Assembly (NCBI GenBank): GCA_025331565.1
Contig: JAFREQ010000062.1
Location: 902,501-966,500, forward strand
Length of the DNA: 64,000 nt
Direction of reading: 5' to 3'
Source: Holacanthus passer
Taxonomy: Eukaryota; Chordata; Actinopteri; Pomacanthidae
Shown here: piece by piece, positions 1-13,905 of the stretch
Layout of the letters: each line of letters starts with the position of its first letter
Numbering within the stretch: position 1 is the first letter of the stretch
Program-made: the position numbers and the translations under genes
The notes under the pieces: generated by a model
The model's database searches: none
The model's input: the letters and a program-made list of their open reading frames with translations, nothing else
What the model was told of the DNA's origin: nothing

Positions 1-3000
1 TATTTGGCTCTTGCCTGCTAATGCAAAACAGCTGTTTTGACATCACCGGTCAGGGTGTGGACAGACACGCAGCAGGCTCCAAAGCTCGAACCTTCAGAAA
101 GCAGCGGGCCGTGCAACTCAGTGTTAAATTGCTCTTTGAAGCTGAGTTATGGCCTTTGAAATCTGTCATGAAGGGAAAGTCCTGTTCGAGGACGATTTTG
201 TGCCACAGTGAAAAATCGTTTAATTGATAAAGACACATGACAGTGTGATTTATAGTTATTTCATTACCTTTAAAGATTTGAAAAACTCATGATTTCAAGC
301 GAGACTTATAAGTTGTAAGTTATATAATGATAAGTGTTTCCAACATGAAATCAATGAGTCTATGAAAGATTCAGCATCAGTCGGTGCAGTCTTTCACATC
401 AATGAACAAAGAGTAATGCTTATTATTAGCCTGACAGCGCTGATAAATGTTCGGCAGTTGACCAACATCACGCATCTTTCCAACACTGGTTTGTTTGTGT
501 GATGCACACAAAGGTGAGAGTGTTTCCCTTCACGTCCTCTGAAGACTCCATTTACGGAGGCCACGTAAGGACAACACAAGTAGGCTGCGTGTGATCATCC
601 CAACGCCAGCATCTACTGCTCACAAACCAGAGGAGACACCAAGCAACAAGTCAGGATATTTCACAAAGGTGACAGATAAGCAGCTATTTGATCACATTTA
701 CTCTGATCATACTTTTAGTTATTCTGTCTATATGATGCATCTGATGTGTCCCATCAACAGTTGCTTTGCTCATCATCGAGACCACATCACATTAATCTTT
801 ATATTTATTGTTAACAAATCCTGCAAAGAGACCAAAAAGCAATGCATTATTCTACCTCTTGTGCATTTGCTGGGGACTATTTTAAGATTAATCCTCTCAA
901 TAATGAGAGGATATATGAAGCTTTGGATATGCACAATAATCCTTGTTAGCTTCTGTGTTTGCATTGGATTCGTTAATTATAGGAAAAATAGAGGACATCA
1001 CCAGACTTTTCCTTTAATATTTCACTAATTCACAAGTTTACTCTGATGCTATGATTTTGCATCTGCTTTTTGAATTTTGGTTCAGGCTTGTTTCAAAACT
1101 GATGCATGCATTATGAGAACAGACTGTAAATGTAGGTGTAACTTCTTCATGGTAAACCAGAACTGATCAAAAATAGCTCACCGGACTCTCAGATACTGAT
1201 GAAGAGATGTAGGGAGCAATGACGCAGCTGTTTATTATTGAGCATGACGAACACTTGCTCTGATCTGGTTTGTTTCTAGGCAGCACTTCCTTATCTTATT
1301 CTGCTCTATTCAAAGCAAATGTCAGTCAGTCACACACACACACACACGCAGGGAGGGGTGGAGGCCTGCAGTGTTGTTAGTGATTTCCAGCTGATACACA
1401 AACACAAAAGCCCTCTGTGTCTGGCGTCGACCACCCTCCCTCTCCTCATTCATCCCTCAGGCCGAGTTCCTGTCCGGCGACCGCCGCAACAACCCTCCGT
1501 CTTTACATCCCGGCTCCTTCACCACGAGAAGCTTCTTCAGCTTCTTCAGCGTCGACTATTTAATTGAACAGACAAGAAGCTTCAGCGCTGTCACGATATA
1601 CAGTTTGTATTAAATCCAGATGATCTTCGGGGAATTTCCCCAAAGCACAAAGCTTCCATCAGATGAAGTCCACTGTTTTAAGTCCACACCGAGCACATGC
1701 TTCCAAACTCATATACCAAAGCTCAGTCAGCATTCCTGCAGCACCTGTGCAGCGTTAACTCGCACGACTGATGACACAGACGACTTCACCATCTCCCCTC
1801 ACTCGACTACTAAGCATTGTCAAATGAGGATAAATGGAGAAACTGAGAGTGTTAAAGAGAAACCGCCACTGGAGCGAGGAGACAACAGTCGAGGGGGGTA
1901 AACGAGAAAGAGGAGAATTTAATGGGTCCTGATGAGACCTGATGATACATGTGTGAGTAATAAACATCAGCCGACTCATCTTACATCTGCTCAATGGCAA
2001 CAACCAATCCAACCAATGAATCAAAGTCTTCTTTCACAGTGGGAACCAAGCGTTGAAAGTTTTATTATGAGCTGATAAACGAAATATTTCAAACTTTAAA
2101 GAAAGTTATTCTTAACAGCATTTAAATCGACAAAGTCAAATTGGATTCACACAGCGAGGCTGAGAAAATACACTTTACATTTTTGACATTGAGTCAATTC
2201 TAGATTATTAGATTTGTTGCATCATCATGTTTATTTAATTGCCCTCTGCTGAAATATTTTAATATAATGTTTGCAGACAGTAATGAGATGATCGATGATA
2301 CAAATGCAGAATGATTTTTCTGCATCATCATTCATCATCGTTTCATTTGCACATTTCAGCAACTTTAATTCTGCATATTTTCGAGGTAAAACAAGCAGCG
2401 CTGCTCCAAAAAGCCCTCACAAGGACCTGAAACTTCAGGTCAACATTTACATATTTGCACACGGAGCGTTTACAGACTGAACATGGTTATAAAATCTCCA
2501 TTGTCAGACTTTAGCTTTGTAAAGCTCTGTTGGTATAAACAGGCCCAACATTGTCGCTGTTAAAAACATACTGCAGACTTTGTTGCAACCTTGAAAATGT
2601 GACATGTTCTCGACGTCTGATGAAGTCATGGTTTCGTTACCACAATCAAGGATGTTTTTGTTGATTAGGTTTTATTGAGGTTTCCTCCGGGAGAGAAAGA
2701 AGTGCCCCCGGCTGCCAGAGGAGCTTCTGTGAATCCTTAAATTGTTGTCTAATATCATCTTTCGACCGCACCGTCTCCTCGGCTCGGCCTTTTATCTCCC
2801 TTTATTTATAGCCACTCTTTAGATGTGCACCGACTTCCTGGAGTCTGCCTCGGCCGTCAGCATGAAAAATAAAGTGGAAAAGTTAAACAGGACTGTGAGA
2901 TAAAAGAATAAACACATATGAAGTCATCGCGCTGTGAGCGGAGAGGCTGAAACCTCCCTGAGCGTTTGATAAATGGACCCGTTTGACAGACTAAACATTG

Positions 3001-6000
3001 AACATTTGAGGCTTGCCACCTTGCAGGTTTTTGGAAAGATCTGCCAGACTTGTTTTCTATAAAAAGTGTTTCTGAAGCGCTTCAGATTTTTGAGAGTTTA
3101 GTCAGGAAGTTGTGGGTCTTTAACAACAGACAGTCTAGGCCAAACTGAATCATTTGTTTTGACCTGATTCTTTGGAATAGAGACAGTTATGACAAATTTA
3201 TGAAAGATATTTTCCAGATGAACGAGTGTATTTATTGTTGTTGACTTTTATCTTTTATATTTCCCAGAATTGAGCTGCAACAGCAACATCAGTGCAAAAA
3301 CAAGATACAACCAAAACTATCTAATCTGCAAACATCTGGAGCTACAATAAGTAAAATGGAGATTTAAAAAATGCAGAAATCTAAGAAAAGAAATATCATC
3401 TCTTTGTAGACGCTCGCGCTGTGAATAGCTGCCTTTTGGCTTTTTACCACAGACAATTTCACAAAAGTTCAACTGTAACACTTTTAAACTCTGAACCAAA
3501 TCACACAATCTGTCAGAACAGATCAGCTCATCCAAAAATTCCCCCGTCACTGTTTCCTCATATTTTTAGCAGAGGCGATTGTGTGTCATGTGCAACGCAC
3601 ACCAACCAAATCATGTCATGATGCATGTGACTGGAACTCACACCTGATTTGACCTACAGACAGAAAAAGGGAAACTTTGTCTGAAGCAGGAAGCGACTGT
3701 TATAAAATATCTGCTATTTATCGAATTTGGACTTGTATTTAATTAAATTAGACTTTCTTGTGAATCACACCAGTGTTCTCACGAGTCTGGGAGGGTTTAT
3801 TTTAGGATATGGATCAAACCATCTCTTATTCGACTCCTCCATTACTGTGTTCTCGTCTGTAACATGTTGGTACGCGGCCAATAGCTTACATTGATTTGCA
3901 GATTCTCTACGTCTTAGCTTGCACCAAGAAATAATGACACACATGAGCATTACTTGATCAATATGGTTCAATACTCAAAATATACAATCACTTTGTTTGA
4001 TGATCTTAACTTGCTCCACTTGGCCCATATTTGCCTTGTGCTCAGCACAAAGCCGGAGCTCCACCCTAACCTTTCTTCAGCCTGTTATTTCTGCACTTTA
4101 ATCCTCTAAAAGCTTTTGTTTTGTCTCTCACGTCGTTCCTGTGGTGTGTCAGCGCCGACTGACAAGGTCAAAGATCCAAACAGTAAAAGTGATTGTGATT
4201 GATACGAGGACGTCGCTGAGGCCAGAGATTGTGTTTACATGCTGAGAACTGCTGAGGCGAGCACCTTAGAAAAGTCTCGAGCCAGAGAACTTGGATAACA
4301 GAAAGGTATCACATGTGTATTGATACTGATGTTAGTGTTTGTTTGTGTGAATCGAAACTTGAAACACAGAAAGTCCAAGGAGCAGAGGAGTGTAAGACAA
4401 CCCCGCCCCTGGCCTACTTTCACGCCGCTCGTGTCCTTAGGAGTGAAAACCGTGTTGTGAAAAGAGATTAAGGACGACACAGAAGGATAGAGAGACATAA
4501 AGAGACAGAGAGAGGGAGGAGGAACAGAAAGTGGCTCCGACACTCATACAAAGTGAGAACCGACTCAATAATGCACCTTTTGTTTCGTATAAACAGCTTC
4601 ATCCTGTTTTTGTTCTCGGCCATGAAACCGTGTGATGAAATCGATAAAAGAGCGAGAGCAAGAGAACGGAGCTAATAACCAAATCTCATCCGTGTGACTT
4701 AGCAATAAAGGCTGATACCGATCTCTTCTTCCTCGTGTGTGTGAAGTCGACTGCTTCCTTGGCTGTACACAACATTTGTCTGGCAGGAAACTCCCACACC
4801 AAACATCAGTTATCAGAGGCTGGCATCGAGTCGGCCACTGGTGCGTTACCTGTCATAAAACCTGCGTTTCGACGATAAACTGCTAATGAGCGATTCCTGT
4901 TTGGCCTCAGAAAATCACTGTCAGATGACTGTGGTAAACACACGGTGACTCGCTCTCAGCTGGATATATATACGATCTGTGTGATTTAGGGCAGTGAAAG
5001 ACATCTTGCATTTTGAAATAAGAGAAACAAGAGGAAAGTTGGAATTCTTATGTCAGAAAACTGGCGCAACAAATGTCCAGTAGTGAAAAGTATTGTCGCG
5101 GAGTCTTTGCATCATTTTTTTTTATTATTTGAACTGTGCTGTGATGAAGGCTGAAGAATAGAGAGTTGCTAAGACGGTATCTGACCAAAGAGCGAAGGAC
5201 GAGAAGACGTGTGAAGAAGTTACTGAAGAAGCCATGAAAAAAGCCACGTGCACCAGATTTTCCTGACTTGAAAAACCTGCTTCTGCCTTTCTCCTCCACT
5301 TCGCATCTGATCACGAGAAGGAACCCGTGAAGATTTATATTGTTCCTGTCTGGGCACAGAGAGACCAGGCCCGACCGGCTTATGTACAACACATGCAATA
5401 TGCAACGAGGGATAATATTTTCCTCCTGCGCCGAGATTTACTCGGCAGCTCTGAGGAGCCACTGTCATATCACGAGTCCGCTCACCTTCCAGAGACTGTT
5501 TCCTATAGAGACACAGGAAGATCCGTCCTGACGTGGCTCTAAAACATGTGCAGATTAGGATCAGAGTGCATTCCTGATGAATTAAAACAGGCTGCTCCAG
5601 GATGATGAACTATAGATGATGTGGAATGATCTGAATCTAAACATCTTGATCTGTATGTGCTGATTAATGAGAAGAGCTTTAGGGTGCAGATTATTCATTT
5701 TAGCGCCACCTACGTGTCGTTTTAAGTGTCCTGAAGAAAGGCTGAAATATTCTATCAAACTGTGACATCACTTAAAGTTTGAAAATGAGTTGCATTGTGG
5801 GTAATGTAGGTACCAGGATTTGATTTTTTAAGAAAAGACGATATCTCTGGTTCTGTTGCATCGTGACGCTAAATCACTGAAGTAGTCTTTCAAACCCTGA
5901 ACAATAAATTAATCATTATTAAAGCATAAAAATACCAACATTTGCTGATTCTTTGATGGGAAGATTTGTTGCTTTTGGGGACTTGCAAATTGACTTTTTT

Positions 6001-9000
6001 ATAGTATTTTCTGACCTTGCATCAACTCAAATATCTGATTTATCACACAATAGGCATCAGTTGCAGCTCAACTTCAAACGTACTTTGGAGCTTTGTTGGA
6101 CGCCGGAATGATGGAGTATTGTTTTAAGGCCAAAGTAGACAATACTTCCTGAATTCGACACATAAAAAAAACTGTATCAATGCAGACGTGTGTGTGGAGA
6201 ATCACCTGAGGTCAAATTTTCCATGGGGCTTATCCTGTCAGGAATCAATTACTGGTCTGGCTCAGGAGAGATTTTAGAAAGGAAAGAGATTTTGAAAAAA
6301 ACAAAAAAAACAAAGCAAGACGTTGTAGACAGATTGTTGACGCAGAGGTGCCAGATATACAAGGAACCCTTTAAAATACCCAGCTGTAAAATCTGAATCA
6401 TCCCTGTGCAGCTTTCAGAGAATGACACGTCTTTAACACAGCTGCCCTCCTTGACGAGGCCTTGGCAAGAAGAAAGCTCTGTCTACATTCCTTTCTCCAA
6501 ATCTACATACCAATCTGACTTTAAACAAAGTCCGAGTTACTTATTAATCAGTGACCCAGCTTTCAGGAGCCTTTAGACGCACAAACACAGGCATTAAATC
6601 CGTCTCCGTCTTCGGTGCACACACTCTGATGTTTGCACGACACAAATCCCAAAAATCACATTTGCATGCACATGAAAACTGGACAAAACAGCCACGTTGC
6701 GAAGAACGAGCAGCTTCTCAGTTCAGCCTCAAAGAAACACACACTGAAACACACACACACGTTTCAAGCCCGGGCCTGTCGGGGTCGAGCAGCATATTAA
6801 AGTATTGGGTTGCAGCTACTGCTAATCTGCAGAAGAAACGCTCCTTCATGTGCATACTTGTCCCTCTTTCACTCTTTTCCTCTCTCAATCCTCTCTTTCA
6901 GTCCTTTTTTCCCTCCTCCTCTGTGTTTCCCCAACTTTTTTTTTATCCTCATTCCTCTTCTTCTCTTGTTTCCCATAATTGTCCATCATCTCTCGCTCTC
7001 TGAGTTTTTTTTCCCACCAACTTCTGATTTTTGGCACCGCGGCCTCTCTCTGAAAGTTTGGACCCTCGCATTTACAAATGACTTTATCAGCTAATAGGAA
7101 AACTTGATCAGATGAAAATTATCATTAGAAACTTCATTGTGCACACTTCGAAAGACGTGGGGATTTTTGATTTTCAAGCATCCAGCAGAACCGGCTTCTG
7201 GTGTTTCCTCGACATGCGAAGTCACTGGTTCTTCAGTTACAGGTTCGGATCTAAATGCTGCTGCAAGATCAAGAGAAAAAAAGAAAATAAAAGATGAATT
7301 AATTGGCCTTTTTACAAAAGATAATTGGAGCTTTGACTATAGCTTGTTTCTAATAAAAAGTCAAAACACATCTTTTGCAAATGAAAAATAGTAACTGCAC
7401 ATATGAGCTCTAATACTTATAACAAAGCGACAAATCACAGCCACAAAACTACTATTTTTTATATTAACATTAACAAAGCTGAAGTAAAAAGCAACACGAG
7501 AAATCAGAACCTAATAATGTCATAATACATAAGACAGGGAGGCACGTTTTGGAGCACACATTTTCTGAAACATGGAGCAAGCAAACACCAGAGATTTGTG
7601 GGGCCATGAAAAAGTGCATTTTGCATCATGTGTGCACTTTAAAGCTCAAACACCTGCTGTGATATCGGTAGTTTGGGCCGAGGCCACGGCGGCAACAGGA
7701 GGCGTGTTGTGGATCAGACCTGCCAAAAAAGAATTTTTAAGGATTTACTCTCTCCATCTTCCTCTTCATCTCGCTCCCTTGTACAGTAACCTTTCATGTT
7801 TCTCCCTCTGTTCGTCTCATGTCCGCCTCCTTTTTTTAGATTGAGTGTGACATGAAGAAACCGGACTATTCTCGTCTCTGTCAGTCCAAACAGGGTGAGA
7901 GGGGAAGAGCTCCCTTGTTGTTGTTGTTGCAGCTGGGAAGGTTTTCAGACTCGTGTTGTGACAGACCTGTAGAAACACACACGCCAAATGTGTGTCGAGC
8001 CCGCGTGCGCACACGTAAGGTCGCGCTTGGCTGTAAACTCGAACTTTGAGGCTCGTCACATCAAAGGCCACAAGCTGATTTACTGGAAACAAAAGCTGCG
8101 CACTTAACAGGCGAAGGCGTGTCGTCTTTCACGGTGAAGAACCACATGACGGCCGTTAAAAAGCTCGTTAACGGCACAAACACATAAACATGGGGTAAGA
8201 GGTTGTGATTAACTCTTTGGCACAGTCTGATGTGCAGGATTTAAAAAAAGTGAATCACAAAGCTTTTCATTAAATGGTAAAGTTTTGATTGAAGGTAAGA
8301 AAGTTTATTTGCAACAAAGGTTTTCTTTGGAAACATACATCTGACTTTCCTGCCGGATGGTGTTTAGTGTCACTGTGTTACAACTTGCCCACCTCAAATC
8401 ATCCTTGTCCATTTATGAAGGCAAGAATAATGATACCAATGGAGACAGGGAGCCTTCAAACTGGAGAAAGGAAGACAAGTCACATCAAACCTATGATTCA
8501 TCTGAGCATGAAAAAAAGGATTCCGGGGTCATCACAGGTCATCTCGGCGCCCCACAGGCGTGCATGCCATTCGGTCCTGCTCATGACCTCTAGTCTCTCT
8601 GAAACCAGAGGCACCTCGGAAATAATCACTAAGATCAAATCCTTGAACAAGAGGTGAGTGCAATAAAAGGGATGAGGTCATTTCAGAAATCCTTGGAGAA
8701 GAGTTCACTCATGTTAACGCCGACAGCGCCGGTTCTTTTGCAACGTTTGGAATGAGATGTCTGACTCGCTCGATAGAATTTAAGGGTCCCAACTCTGCAG
8801 GGGGCCCACTTTGGAAAAGCAGACTGGAAAAAGATTTACTAAAACTCCTTCGCCTTTGTTCCAAGTTATTGGAAAACTCTTAACTGTGGGACGGAAAAAT
8901 AACGACGAGGCGGCAAAATGCAAAATTTGAAGGCTAATGGTCGACTGTGGATTATTGTGGGAACTGTGCATGTCGTCATTAGCGAAGTGCTACAACAAGT

Positions 9001-11229
9001 AAAGCCCTCACAGGGATTATCCCACGATGTTAGACAGAATTGACCTTTCATTTAAAGGCAGAATAATGACTTCAAGCTGCAATCATCAAAACAAGGTGAG
9101 AACACGAAACCATTAACCTTCGATTGTGGATTTATCACACTGAAACCACCTTTAGAGCCAAAAGTTCACCGTTTCTACATAATGGAAAAGTGTTTTCATA
9201 CCCTCACCTGATATCCATCCATTCCCAGGTGACATCGGTCAGCCATCAATCACAAGGCTGACGCTTCACATATTCAGCCCAACGTTTCAGGAAATAATTC
9301 CCCAAAAATAAATCTCCTCACCACCTTAACACAAGATCACATTAACTTTGGTTCTTTGTAATTATGTATTAATATCTGACCGCATGCAACGAGTTCTAAA
9401 TACGAACCAGATGCAAACAGTGAGTAAGAAAACACCGTAAATGCTCCATAACTCTACACGACAGTGGCATTTCACCTTTAAACACGCAGCTTCCACTGAG
9501 CATACATTATTCATTCAGCCCCCGCAGCTGATTTCACTCTTTAGCCATCCAGTAGATTTCCCTCGAGAGCTTTTAGACATTAAAAGACAGCAGACGCGTT
9601 GAGCTCGTATATTGAAAACATGCTGTTGTGGAGTGACAGAGGCCTGGAAGCTCACAGTGGGTCCGAGAAAAATACCCCCACGTTTCTGCTGCCACATGCA
9701 GCAGAAAATCTGTTGGCAATTTTCTGTCTTTCTCTAAGTGTGTGTGGGTAATTTTCTGCTTTCAGGACTTGAGGAACGTGGAGGCCGAGACAGGCACGCT
9801 ACGTCTAGCGAGACGGGCAGCCGGGTCGACACTCTGTACTTTTACTGTATTGGGTTCCCCTTAGAGTATATAGGGTACACACATGTAGGGGAGGGGTGAC
9901 GTTCACAAGACACACACACACACACGCCAAACCCCAGAGCGATCACGTCCAATTTGCAGGTCGGGTTGAGTGTTTGGTGCAGGAGAAACAGGAGCGCTGC
10001 CAAGAATAACACCACAGTTATAGCTGGATGACCATTAAAAACTGTGGTGGAGTTAATCATATTCATTTCAGCAAATTAATCAGGGAGATTTACACCACAG
10101 GGGAGTCGGTGCCAGGCGGCGGGCGCTTCAGACAGGTCACATGACTGCTCACAGGTGATTCAACGTAACGTGACCTTTGAGTTAAAAGATGAACTGACAT
10201 GGGAAAGTGCCAAAGAAATGTAGGAAAAGACAGAGGAAGTGAGAGAGGTGAAAGCATGTAGAGAGAGTGAGAGGGAAAAGACATTACATTACATTCAGGA
10301 TTTATGAATGATGGAAAGATATATAACTGAACGTATATTTAAAAATAGGGCGACTGAAGCTTGATTTACAAAGTGGGAAAGACGAAAACAAGGCACGACA
10401 GAAAGCATCGGCATGTGAGTGTGCGAGACACGAAGAATTACAGAGTGTGTCTGTGTTTGTGTACATATACGTTTCCACGGCCTGGACGCTTCCACATCTG
10501 GGGAGAAGAAACGGAGACGGGACGACATAGCGGGAGAAGTAAAACAGACGGGATGTGGAGATGTGAGGCCTATAGTTTATTAACTGTGATGATCGGAGGA
10601 GGCAGGAGGAAGACGTGGTTCGTCTTCTGACCTCAAACCAAAGAGCGCGATACGACGTATTCGCACACAAGAGGCTTTTAAACGCTGTGATTTACGCTGA
10701 GAGTGGTGTCGCAATACAGAAGAGAGAGGGAGGAGCAACTCACCGCTGCAAGATAGTAAAACATGCATTTGTGGTGTTTCCTGTTTGTGTGTTGATTCTT
10801 TACTGTTTGGCAAAACAGTGCTGATTCTGAATAAAAGCATGAGACACACTTGTGGTATTACAAGAATGAAAGAACGCAGATGGACATAGGTTCGACAAAG
10901 GAACAATGTGAATGTAGATGTTAGTAATTGAACCAAAATCTAGCTTGTGGAGGAGACTGACTCGAGTTAACTATTGAAGTACAACCATGTTCATTAGAAT
11001 CAGTCTGCACATTCACAACCTGCATTGACAACCTTGCAAGAAAAACAGAACAATTGCAGGTTAATAATTAACTTAACATTCATAAAAGTTAAACACAATT
11101 TATCTCCATACAAGTGGACAAACTAATCTCAACATTTATTAACTTCAGTTCATTTTATCTGAAAGGTCGACGGTCACGTGAGACACAAATGTCTGTTATT
11201 GATGATCTTTTTTCTTCCTCTTCTTCCAG
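1..11229. other. gene-poor 5' region, no recognisable gene
   Basis: No exon or RNA gene could be supported in these 11 kb on either strand. The open frames are short, compositionally ordinary and lack recognisable domains. The only clear structure is a short (CA)n tract at 1,331-1,347 and scattered pyrimidine-rich stretches such as 6,850-7,020. The missing upstream exons of the tnfsf10-like gene (cytoplasmic tail, membrane anchor, stalk) could lie here, because the first exon I found begins mid-protein at 11,230. I looked for a hydrophobic segment followed by a splice donor of the right phase and found none that convinced me, so they may also lie left of the window. Confidence 0.5.
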
Positions 11230-11891
11230 GTGACAGAGAACATCATCTCCAAACAAACCTTCATAGGTGAGTTCCCAAACCTTTACTCCAACCTCAACCC
11301 AACCTTCACCCTAAGATTTAATGATTTACTTTATGAGGACTTGCATTTTGTCCCAATAAGGAAGTCGAGTCCCCACAATTTGACCTTGACGGAACACTGA
11401 TCCTGACATATCTTCATTTCCCTTCTCTCCCTCAGAGGCAAGAACGATGCCTCGATCCTTCAACAACTCGGGGTCAAAGTTCATGACCTCGGTGACCCAG
11501 AGGCCGTCGGCCCACTTGACCCTCAGAGACACGAGCTCTCAAGGTGAGGACGAGATGACCGCTTTGGGTCGAGGGTTTCGGAGAGAACGGTACCTTCTGT
11601 GTATCATTACTGTCGAGATTACAGGAAGGTTTATGACACTTTTTTGTTTGCTCAAACCATAAATCAAGATAACGAGAAGAACGATGCTGAACAGGATTTA
11701 TTCTTTGCCTACCTACATATGCTTGTTTAAGTTTTTCCTACAAGAAAAGCTTTCGTGAACTGTCTTTCTGTGAGGTCAATCAGTGAATATAGCCGTCAAA
11801 CAGATATTTATCAGGACGTCGTCACACAGATGTACATAAGAGTAATAACGAACATATGTGTGTCATTAAATGTGGAATTTAAAGTTCTTCA

Positions 11892-11931
<40 letters not shown>

Positions 11932-12055
11932 TTATCCAAACCTTGGTATTGTTTCATCTGAGGCTGGCGTGCAAGCTGCAGGGTGTTGACAATCTGGCAA
12001 AGACAGCTTGATGTTATTTCCATCGAGTTGACTGAGGGCAAAGATGATGTCGTAT

Positions 12056-12091
<36 letters not shown>

Positions 12092-13412
12092 GATAGAAGG
12101 AAGGGAGGTTCACACATTCAGCCTGGATTTCTCATAAGGAAGTACAACAGCGAAAGACTTGGAGGGCTGGGACCTTTGATTTCTAATAAACCATTATCTC
12201 ACAAATATGAAGGAAGGAATTGGCCGAGCCAGAAGATTACCACAGCACACACAGATACACAGACACACACACACACACACACACACACAGAAGTAGCTAT
12301 GACACACACAGTTACCGTACTGTAGCAGGAAGCAGTATCCGAAAAGTTCCCACAATTCATACCCTGCTGTCTTTATGTGCAAGCTGACATTCCTGCACAA
12401 CATACCAACATGCACAGACAGGAAATGATGCATCCACAGGAAAAGATGCTTGTTGAACATGGAAGGAAAACCCAAGACTTGCTGCCACTGACTAATGTCT
12501 CAGAACGAGCCAGCAGACAAGTATATTTCAAAAAAGAAAATGAGCCAGTGCCTTGACTTTTATAGAAAATCCTGCCTGTCAGTTGAAATCATATTAAACA
12601 AGACACCTCGTGCCAAGTTAGGATCCACAGGTTAAACGCGCTGAATCACTAAAAGTCGGAAAGCCCAGTTGTCTATCGCAGCCTCATCGCTCCTTCCTCC
12701 TTCTCGCCACCAGGGTTCCCCTCCTACCCGATCCCCACGCCGGGTCTCCACCAGTCCTGTCGCCATGTGGTGCGCTCGTGGGCGAACCAGAGCTTCGGCG
12801 CTCACCTGCACAACATGACCCTGACCAATGGGAAGCTGCGGGTGCCTCAGGATGGGCGGTACTACCTGTACTCACAGGTGATCTTACTGTACTTTCAGTT
12901 CTGTTTGATTAAAAGGAAAACTGAAAGTGTCTGTACATGGCTGTACAAGAAAGCAGTTATGGTGATGCATTTAAGGGAAAAGTGGATCCACAGTACTTTG
13001 ATTAATGCCAATGCTCTCTCCTGCCTCCAGGTGTATTTTCGTTATCCATCCCCAGCGGCCAGTGACGGAGACCAGCGCAGCGTCAGCCATCAGCTGGTGC
13101 AGTGTGTCTACAAGAAAACCTCCTACCCAAGTCCCATACAGGTATAGTTTCCCCTTTCACTTGAAATAACTCATCGTGATGATAAATACAAATATCTTAC
13201 TTACCTTAACTTTCACTTCTGTGCAGCTCCTGAAGGGGGTGGGAACAAAGTGCTGGGCTCCGGACGCGGAATACGCCCTCCACTCGGTCTACCAGGGAGG
13301 GCTGTTTGAGCTGAGGGCCGGCGACGAACTCTTCGTCTCCGTCTCTTCTCCAACCATGGTCAACGCAGACGATTCCTCCAGCTACTTTGGCGCCTTCCGT
13401 CTGGACCTCTGA
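11230..13412 (+). CDS. tnfsf10: TRAIL-like TNF ligand, C-terminal exons
   Basis: Five coding exons: 11230-11266, 11436-11543, 12714-12877, 13031-13141 and 13227-13412 (TGA at 13410-13412). All junctions are GT-AG and phases agree (0/1, 1/1, 1/0, 0/0, 0), giving 201 C-terminal residues. TRAIL is a type II membrane, homotrimeric death ligand of the TNF superfamily that binds DR4/DR5-type receptors and triggers extrinsic apoptosis. Visible support: the TNF homology domain starts near RPSAHLTLRD. It continues through the strand motifs GRYYLYSQVYFRY and YKKTSYPSPI, then KCWAPDAEYALHSVYQGG, and ends in SSSYFGAFRLDL. The Cys before Trp corresponds to the zinc-coordinating cysteine at the TRAIL trimer axis, which marks this family within the superfamily. 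N-glycosylation sequons occur at NNS, NQS and NMT. The stalk and membrane-anchor exons were not found, so the model is partial. Fish carry several tnfsf10 paralogues and I cannot say which this is. Confidence 0.87.
11897..12289. repeat. three (GT/CA)n microsatellites in one intron
   Basis: Three dinucleotide tracts sit within 400 bp of the tnfsf10-like intron 11544-12713: (GT)n at 11897-11929, (GT)n at 12058-12088 and (CA)n at 12263-12289. The third is in the opposite orientation to the first two, so single-stranded DNA or pre-mRNA could pair between them. Each tract is about 27-33 bp and uninterrupted, hence probably length-polymorphic. Confidence 0.95.
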
Positions 13413-13905
13413 GAGGAAGAGATGGAAGAAAGAATCAGATGGGACGATGGATGGAGACTTTCGAATATCCGTTAATTGGAAAAAGGGTCATTTAGACAGA
13501 GTTGTTGGAAGTTGGCCTGGATCTTGGATCCTCAATGTTTGCGGGGACGGATTCATTGAAGGATGGAAGGATTGGGGTTTGAAGGCTTCGCTCGAGAGGA
13601 CGCTGCAAGAGGAGCCAGATATACAAAGATATATGTGCAATCCTGCGAAAATAAATGTGAGGAAAACAATTTTCTGTTGATTCTTGGGGAAGGAAATTGG
13701 AACTTTTGGAAAAACTTTGAGGTCTTCCTGTTAGACAAGAATCGCCCAAAATATTAGGCCACCCTGATGCCTGGATCCCAAATTGACACGTGACTCGTGT
13801 CTCACACGTCGGCAGCCTTTTTGTGGGAAGCAATCGGACCCTTGGATTTGGATTCCAGACCGAAGAATGTACAGACAATAAAAGCTTGATCCTCTGCATC
13901 AAAGA
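13413..13905 (+). other. 3' UTR and poly(A) signal of tnfsf10-like gene
   Basis: Non-coding sequence follows the stop codon. A canonical AATAAA lies at 13877-13882, about 465 bp after the TGA, and is the first clear poly(A) signal. Another AATAAA follows near 14,192. The end of the transcript is inferred, not shown. Confidence 0.5.

Noticed and set aside
591..1028. 145-codon frame with a hydrophobic C-terminal part, considered as a TRAIL membrane-anchor exon
   Set aside because: The hydrophobic stretch is followed by a stop rather than a splice donor, and the order (anchor after a long soluble part) does not fit. The FTK/VTD resemblance to the expected junction is coincidental.
6551..7003. 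150-codon plus-strand open frame
   Set aside because: The C-terminal half is a low-complexity pyrimidine-rich stretch (Ser/Phe/Leu/Pro); looks like chance.
10615..10824. Frame ending in a hydrophobic stretch (VVFPVCVLILYCL), considered as a TRAIL anchor
   Set aside because: It terminates right after the hydrophobic segment with no donor site, and a TRAIL stalk does not follow.
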